Assembly: GCA_030407315.1 (NCBI GenBank)
Contig: JALQPE010000320.1
Coordinates: 186,001-250,000, forward strand
DNA: 64,000 nt
Origin: Asparagopsis taxiformis
Lineage: Eukaryota; Rhodophyta; Florideophyceae; Bonnemaisoniales; Bonnemaisoniaceae
Direction: 5' to 3'
Under the pieces are notes generated by a model. That model searched no databases. It was not told the DNA's origin and saw only the letters and a program-made list of their open reading frames with translations. How positions within the stretch are numbered: position 1 is the stretch's first letter; each line of letters begins with the position of its first letter. The translations under genes and the position numbers were made by a program. Below, in pieces: positions 58,625 to 64,000 of this stretch.

Positions 58625-60799
58625 TTAATACTCCGTCTCCTGCTCCAAGCAAAGCTCCTCGGCATCACGCCGTGCCTGAGCAATATTCGCCGAGCTGCCG
58701 TCAGAAATTCCTCCAACTGAATCCAGCAACACACCTTTCAACTTTTCCACAGCCATCGCTTGAATTTCTCTCAAACTTTCCCCATGTCGTCGCGTAGCAT
58801 ATTCCAGCTCAAACGCCGCCGTTCGTCTCGAGGCTCGAGCGAGACGATTCTCCGTTTTCGAGCCGTCCACACAGCTCGCCCCGAGGCCGCCAGCAAATCG
58901 ACCAGCAATGCGTCGTCTCGCTCTACGTAGCTCCGCATCCGCTTGCGAAGCAACCCCCTGTACTTCCGCCTGCTTTTTCTGAAACTCCTCTACCAGCGCA
59001 TCCTTGCCCGACTCGTTCACCGATGGATCCTCCAGAATCGCAGCAAGAATCTGTTGCGCACGAATCACTCCCTCCACCGAGCTCAGACGCGTCTCGTCCC
59101 CTACTTTAAACTCCTCAGATATAGCTTCCGCTATGTTGCTCTCCGAGTAGGTACATTTAATACCTTCGTCTTCGTGCAAAATAGACATCGATCCTGCATC
59201 CGCCTTGCTCAGTCGCCAGCGTCGCAACTCCCCGTTGCCTGATAGTCCCATAACAACACCCTCTGCCGCTCTGTACACTGTTTGTACTGTGTCTCTTCGT
59301 CGGCCCCGCACACGCTCACTGATGCGCCGCACCAGACGAAGCTCCAGTTTCTTTGGCGATAGCACGACAACCCGGAATATTTCTACTTGACCCTCGTCTC
59401 CACCAACGATGAATGCATTTTCAGATGGGCAAACATAATTCGATACCGATAAGCCTCTAGAAGATGTGGGAACTGTGCAAATGGATGTTGGCGCATATGG
59501 TAACATGCGTCGCACCACACATCGGCCCGTTTCTGATTCAAATGCTGCTAGCGAAGGGTCAGCTTCATTGCCAATCGTCAGCACCAATATGCCGCCATAA
59601 AGCGCAATAACGCCCGATACTTTGCCACCATGCGCAATAAATGGTGTCGCTGTCGCTGCGCCTTGAACATCACATGGCATAACGGCACCGTCTTCGTACC
59701 CGATGAACAAGTTTGCAATCGGGGTGACCGACGCATCGGAAGAGTTGGTCACATCGGAAATATCATTACTAGCTGCTCCTAACGAGCATACTGGGGCATT
59801 GCGTAGATTGGAGCCTAGTAGAGCTCCACATATTTCTGGAGGAAGGATTCTTGTAGTTTTCTTCAGATGAATGACATCCAGAATGCATACAGAACCATCA
59901 CTAAGACCAACTATAGCATGGCTCGGCCTATTCACAGGTACTTGTACGGCTATTGGTGCAGACTCTTCCGCGTTACTAGCGCGGATGAATCTGCCGGTTC
60001 GCGATGAAGAAACGGAAAAGATGCGCATAGTTCGATCATCATGGCCCAAGATGATTTCATCAGTTGCAACCAAGTACGCTGCACATGTCGCACGCATAGC
60101 ATTGGCAGCATTTGATGAAGACCTCGGGGAAGAGCTAGAGGGCGGATGTGGCGAAGAAGGATTTGCTGAGAGCATTTCATTGATGTTAAGGTGATGCAAT
60201 TTTGTTGCATCGGAACGGAACACTTCTATAAACGATTCGGTGATAATGAAAATATGTTGTGAATGAACGTTGACAAAGGTCAGCAAGGGGGATAATGAAT
60301 TTGCTGAATGAGCTTTCAACGGTTTGAGAGGGGTAGTCTTCTCTGGTAGTTGAAACTGCGACTGATCTGGGGCTACTGCAGGTGTGCGATCGCCGAAGAG
60401 TCTGCTTTCAGAGACCATTCCGGAGAGAGCTGTAGGTACAGCATTCGTAAGACCGGAGAGACTTTCCTGGGCGTTTGACAAAACATCGTTGCGGGAAATG
60501 TCACGCTTTGCCTGTTCTATGGTAGTTTCAATGGTCGATGTAGCCTTTTTGAAAAGACCGGTAAGGAAGGAGCCGGGCGATTCTGTACGTTGCGGGTTGT
60601 TTGTCGGAGTTTGTGCGGCGGAATTTTGTGCAGTCCTATCGCCAACCTCAATAAAATCGGCAAATGTGTCAGGCAGTTGCGGCAATGAGCTTGAAGCGTC
60701 GGAGTGCGTGGGGCTGTTTGTTGTGGATGTAACCGCCGAGTTGGCTGCCGGCGGGGGAGGCGATATCCGCTCCGATGGGTCGGTGGGAGAGGATGCCAT
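58625..60799 (-). CDS. WD40-like propeller protein with helical C-terminus
   Basis: 724 residues, not assigned to a named family. The N-terminal 75 residues are Pro/Ser/Thr-rich. An amphipathic stretch (about 75-115: GSFLTGLFKKATSTIETTIEQAKRD) could touch membranes. Degenerate beta-propeller repeats run from about 160 to 540, with blades at DEIILGHDDRTMRIFSV, AIVGLSDGSVCILDV, IANLFIGYEDGAVMP and FIVGGDEGQVEIFRVV. The last 180 residues are helical and Arg/Glu-rich. The combination resembles trafficking or nuclear-pore scaffolds (propeller then helices), but there is no specific signature. The start is the ATG at 60799, the first in frame. Confidence 0.7.
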   Translation of the reverse strand: MASSPTDPSERISPPPPAANSAVTSTTNSPTHSDASSSLPQLPDTFADFIEVGDRTAQNSAAQTPTNNPQRTESPGSFLTGLFKKATSTIETTIEQAKRDISRNDVLSNAQESLSGLTNAVPTALSGMVSESRLFGDRTPAVAPDQSQFQLPEKTTPLKPLKAHSANSLSPLLTFVNVHSQHIFIITESFIEVFRSDATKLHHLNINEMLSANPSSPHPPSSSSPRSSSNAANAMRATCAAYLVATDEIILGHDDRTMRIFSVSSSRTGRFIRASNAEESAPIAVQVPVNRPSHAIVGLSDGSVCILDVIHLKKTTRILPPEICGALLGSNLRNAPVCSLGAASNDISDVTNSSDASVTPIANLFIGYEDGAVMPCDVQGAATATPFIAHGGKVSGVIALYGGILVLTIGNEADPSLAAFESETGRCVVRRMLPYAPTSICTVPTSSRGLSVSNYVCPSENAFIVGGDEGQVEIFRVVVLSPKKLELRLVRRISERVRGRRRDTVQTVYRAAEGVVMGLSGNGELRRWRLSKADAGSMSILHEDEGIKCTYSESNIAEAISEEFKVGDETRLSSVEGVIRAQQILAAILEDPSVNESGKDALVEEFQKKQAEVQGVASQADAELRRARRRIAGRFAGGLGASCVDGSKTENRLARASRRTAAFELEYATRRHGESLREIQAMAVEKLKGVLLDSVGGISDGSSANIAQARRDAEELCLEQETEY

Positions 60800-61120
60800 G
60801 AAGACTGGGGTGTGGTTCAATGCGAGACGACAGGGAACGCCATTAAAATCGTGGTACGCTCGCGATGCATATCAAAGCAATGAATGAAGGGTGTGATGGC
60901 ACCTCATCACCAATATATCGAAGCATTGTTGCTCCTTAGCATTCACAATCTTTATTTTTGGAAATTATCTACATGTTCCAATTTGTCCCACTTTCTTGAT
61001 CGAAGCTCGTTGTGGTGTGAGTAACCGATGCTCATCAAGCAGTTGCGATGTAAATGATGAGCAAATCATCGCGCGGCGTGACATGATTGCTTGACATGGA
61101 TTGCCTATTCGGTCAAGCAT
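60800..61120. other. Spacer, WD40-like start / MAP kinase stop
   Basis: 321 bp holding the promoter of the WD40-like gene and the MAPK 3' end. No feature is recognised. Confidence 0.4.
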
Positions 61121-62531
61121 TTATCGTCGGATTGGTATCACCCTTCGGTACTCTGTAGGAATCAATTCCGGGTGCAGCCGGAATATTTCCGAATTGGGTC
61201 GGAAAAGATATATTTCTGCAAGGATCATCGTTTTGATATCAGCCACTCTAAGTTCTTCACCATCGGCTACTCGTGGTTCTATGTCACTCACATTCACTGC
61301 ATCCCTGCTGTAATCTTCATAAAGTTCGTCATGCAGACTAGCGACATACGGATGCTCAAGCGCTTGTGCTGCCGTGAGTCGTTGCGAAGGGTCGAATCGT
61401 AATAATTTCTGCATCAGATCTATAGCGAGAGGATTCGCATCCGGAAACAGTTCATGAAATGGCACTGGCATTGTGTTCGGCAACCCTTCTAGGAATTTGC
61501 GAGCTCTCAAAGATATCACATGTCTCATTTCCGCTTCACATGGTTTGCCGAGTACTCTGCATATCGTCTCCACCTGATGCTTGAAATCCTTTCCAGGAAA
61601 TAGTACTTTTCGCCCCAGCAGGTCTCCCATTATGCACCCCAGAGACCACAGATCTACTGCGTTTGTGTACTTGGAAGTCAACACCAATTCCGGAGCCCTG
61701 TACCAACGAGTAACAACATATTCAGTCATTCCACCCGGTCCATTTTCGTTTGTCCAGTCAACGTATCTCGCCAGCCCAAAATCGCATATTGTCAAATCGC
61801 AAGACTCTTGAATCAGAATATTTGCGGGTTTCAAATCCCGATGCAAAACAGAGAGACTAAAACGTAAGCAAGAACATATGTTGTCAGCCAACAGAACCAA
61901 GCCAAACTATACAAGCATGTACGTATCACGACACTTACCCATGCAAATATTTCAGCGCGCAAAGAATTTGGTATACAAAGTATTTGTGATGCTCATCCGT
62001 GAGAGGGACATTGGATGCCACAATTCTGCTCAGATCCTTATCGTAAAGAGGGCTCATCATGTAAAGCTCACGAAAGCTTTCAAGCGAGTCAGGCGCCTCC
62101 ATGTCGGTTAGAGGTAAAATCTGCGCAATGTTTGGAACAGATGGAAAAAATATTCAGCCCATAGTCAGTTTTCTGCAGTCGCCGCACACAACGCGTTGGT
62201 AATAGAAACGTTATTGAGTTCTCACATTTTCGTGCCGAAGGAGACGCATGAGACGGATTTCACGCAGTATACGTTTTGCATCGGTGATTTCTTCGAACGC
62301 ACTGCATATTCTTTTTATAGCAACTTGCGTGCCAGTCTGCAGATCGAGCCCTGAAACCACCACTCCATACGCACCCACGCCAATAACTTTAATAAGCTTA
62401 TACCTTTTGAGCACAGTGAATTCAATTCCTCGAACATCATATGTGTGCTTCTTTGGTGTTGAACAAGATACAAGGGATATGCCGTTTTGCTCCAAGGACA
62501 TTAGTTCATGTTCGCTATGAAAACAATTCAT
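61121..62531 (-). CDS. Mitogen-activated protein kinase, TEY type (3 exons)
   Basis: Ser/Thr kinase at the end of a MAPK cascade. Exons on the minus strand: 62531-62226, 62120-61939 and 61856-61121. The introns of 105 and 82 nt have donors GTGAGA and GTAAGT and acceptors TGCGCAG and CGTTTTAG. All joins are in phase, giving 407 residues. Motifs in order: Gly-rich loop GVGAYGVV (51-58), VAIKRI with the ATP lysine, the HENI block across the first splice site, HRDLKPAN, DFGLAR, the activation loop GGMTEYVVTRWYRAPE with the dual-phosphorylation TEY, and the CMGC insert. A common-docking-like acidic stretch (DELYEDY) is near the C-terminus. The TEY motif places it with ERK-like kinases rather than p38 (TGY) or JNK (TPY). 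Confidence 0.93.
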
Positions 62532-62934
62532 AGTTTCTGAGAGTCCGCGATCTAGATGTCAGCATGTGTGGTGGGAATGGAACTGCAACTACGAAAGAAG
62601 CCGCGAGAAGGAACATGGACTTTATCTTTTTCAATATGACGGGTATATTCCTCTTCTGATCGTGTCTGATCGGAGCGTTACGTGGACTAGAGAAACCAAA
62701 ATGCAATGAGAACACGTAATGAGTCAGTGTGGGCAAAAAGTGTACAATTTCATGGTCAGTGTATTTAATATTGACAAAGTCTGCCTTTCTATGAGGATAC
62801 GATCCAACAAAGGACACCGGTCTATGGTTATCAGTTAATAATGGGAAGTGACCAGAACAAGAAGGAATGGCCGCTTTTCTAAGAATACTGTTTGCAGTTG
62901 TTCAGAGTCACATAGAACGAAATATTTGACGCTT
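62532..62934. other. Spacer, MAPK start / DUF547 gene stop
   Basis: 403 bp holding the MAPK promoter and the DUF547 3' end. The 100-codon frame at 62515-62817 has no support. Confidence 0.4.
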
Positions 62935-64000
62935 TCAAACCGAGCTATCGTTCACTGTCCAGTCGTAACCAGCAAAGACAACCTTGAAATCGTCAATCCC
63001 TTCCTCCTTGTCCTGTAGAAGGGTGCCCAAGCTTTCTTTCTTACTCGTGCTGAGGTATGGCAGCGTCCATCTCAGTAGCGAGTCAACATCTCCAGTTTCC
63101 GAAAAGTCACATTGATACCATTGCAAAATTTTGGGAAGGGTGACTTCACGCGTGTTCGAATCTACTTCCAAGTCTTGCAAGTAGACGCGAGTCGCTGAAT
63201 CAAGTTCACAATCCAAGTTACGAGCATCATAGAAGCGCACTGCGGGGCAGCTCTTGGCGCCGCAGTTGAGGGCAAAGTGAATACGAGGGTCGACAGTTGG
63301 CAGGATACACTGCCGTCGTGCATCGGTATCTGCAAAGGGGGGTTGGGCAAACGGGCCACTGCCACGCTTGTTTGACCGCAGTACACCATGCTCAATCATA
63401 TTGAGTGAGTACGGACGACCACCTATATCGTATGCGGCGGAATTGTACAGCGAAATCCGTTCAAACATTGTGCGCGGTTTTGACTTGACGGCTATGGCAT
63501 GAATCATGAGACTGTTGTACACGTTGAGGAAAAATGCTTTTCGTTCGTCATCACGAAGCAGAAGAGGGTCAAAGTAGCGCAACTTTCGAGCAGACGTCAA
63601 GTATTTGTGAAAATCATGGGAATGAATGAGTGAAGAGTAGTCAACATCATGGCTTTCGGGGTCAATCGCGCGGCGGTACAAGGTAATAATATTTTCGCTG
63701 AGTTCCTCCGCGGTGCGCAACATGAGTTCTGGACCGACGCTACCGTTAGCCCATAAAGAATTGACACAGACACACTTATCCTGGGAAGCGCACCCCATTC
63801 GAGACTGACGAAGCGCGACAGAGTCTGCATCATTTCGCGGAACGACCTGGTCGGTATCACTGGAAGCCTTTTCGTCCTCCTTCTCCGAGGAGCTTGTATG
63901 GACGAGAGGTTCTTGTCGCTTACGCTTTAGCTGGCGTCGCTCCTTGTGGGTGGCGAGCGAATTTGAAGAGGCAGGGTGATTGGAAAGGGAAATGGCACAG
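62935..64000 (-). CDS. DUF547-domain protein, 5' end beyond the window
   Basis: At least 354 residues are visible. The frame stays open from the ATG at 63798 to the window edge, so the start lies outside and that ATG is probably internal. The visible N-terminal part is Lys/Arg/Glu-rich (THKERRQLKRKRQEP), which may be part of a coiled or leucine-zipper region as in plant DUF547 proteins. The DUF547 domain (about 85-260 from the internal ATG) includes ERKAFFLNVYNSLMIHAIAV, YDIGGRPYSLNMIEHGVLR, DPRIHFALNCGAKSCPAVRFY and ILQWYQCDF. The biochemical role of DUF547 is not established. Located minus-strand, downstream neighbour MAPK. Confidence 0.85.
   Translation of the reverse strand, partial: CAISLSNHPASSNSLATHKERRQLKRKRQEPLVHTSSSEKEDEKASSDTDQVVPRNDADSVALRQSRMGCASQDKCVCVNSLWANGSVGPELMLRTAEELSENIITLYRRAIDPESHDVDYSSLIHSHDFHKYLTSARKLRYFDPLLLRDDERKAFFLNVYNSLMIHAIAVKSKPRTMFERISLYNSAAYDIGGRPYSLNMIEHGVLRSNKRGSGPFAQPPFADTDARRQCILPTVDPRIHFALNCGAKSCPAVRFYDARNLDCELDSATRVYLQDLEVDSNTREVTLPKILQWYQCDFSETGDVDSLLRWTLPYLSTSKKESLGTLLQDKEEGIDDFKVVFAGYDWTVNDSSV

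Noticed and set aside
1..64000. CRISPR arrays, operons, rRNA
   Set aside because: No regularly spaced repeats; genes are monocistronic with introns; no rRNA sequence recognised.

Overview
The window is compact eukaryotic nuclear DNA, with about 26 protein genes on both strands at roughly one per 2.4 kb. Most genes are intronless. Six clear genes carry one or two short GT-AG introns (77-152 nt), and one has an apparent GC-AG intron of 45 nt. Several features suggest a plastid-bearing alga, most likely a small-genome red alga, but the species assignment is inference. These are an ABC1K kinase of plastid style, a nuclear UvrC with a targeting-like N-terminus, a plant-type GT8 sugar transferase with C-terminal membrane spans, and a putative plastid membrane protein.

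Layout. 1-9.4 kb: DNA polymerase epsilon subunit B, NRAMP metal transporter, proteasome lid subunit Rpn5, a tandem pair of Sec14/CRAL-TRIO genes and a NEDP1/SENP8-type protease. 9.4-20.8 kb: an orphan protein, the ubiquitin E4 ligase UFD2, a spliced C2H2 zinc-finger protein, a 2.2 kb spacer with palindromes and repeated motifs, and a proline-rich basic orphan. 21-31.4 kb: WD40-like protein, MICOS subunit MIC60 (spliced), RAD18-like RING-SAP ligase, ABC1K kinase. 32.4-41.5 kb: phosphoserine aminotransferase (spliced), ARMC6, GT8 transferase, putative plastid membrane protein, GNAT acetyltransferase, ORC2. 41.8-50.4 kb: a three-exon orphan, a membrane protein with five tandem 8-cysteine modules, UvrC, and a polyproline protein. 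50.4-55.4 kb: a 5 kb gene-poor stretch with a cluster of TACTGTA/TACAGTA motifs, leading to a D-type cyclin. 56.3-58.6 kb: a tail-to-tail interval that seems to hide two small spliced genes. 58.6-64 kb: a WD40-like protein, a TEY-type MAP kinase (three exons) and a DUF547 protein running off the end.

The genes do not form one pathway. Replication, repair and cell-cycle functions are frequent (POLE2, ORC2, RAD18, UvrC, cyclin D), as are ubiquitin/proteasome functions (Rpn5, UFD2, NEDP1-like, RAD18). The most unusual items are the 5 x 8-cysteine protein, the eukaryotic UvrC, the RAD18 homologue with no visible UBZ finger but with a SMARCAL1-like C-terminal motif, a compact palindromic element at 17.9-18.1 kb that may be a non-coding RNA, and the small spliced genes.
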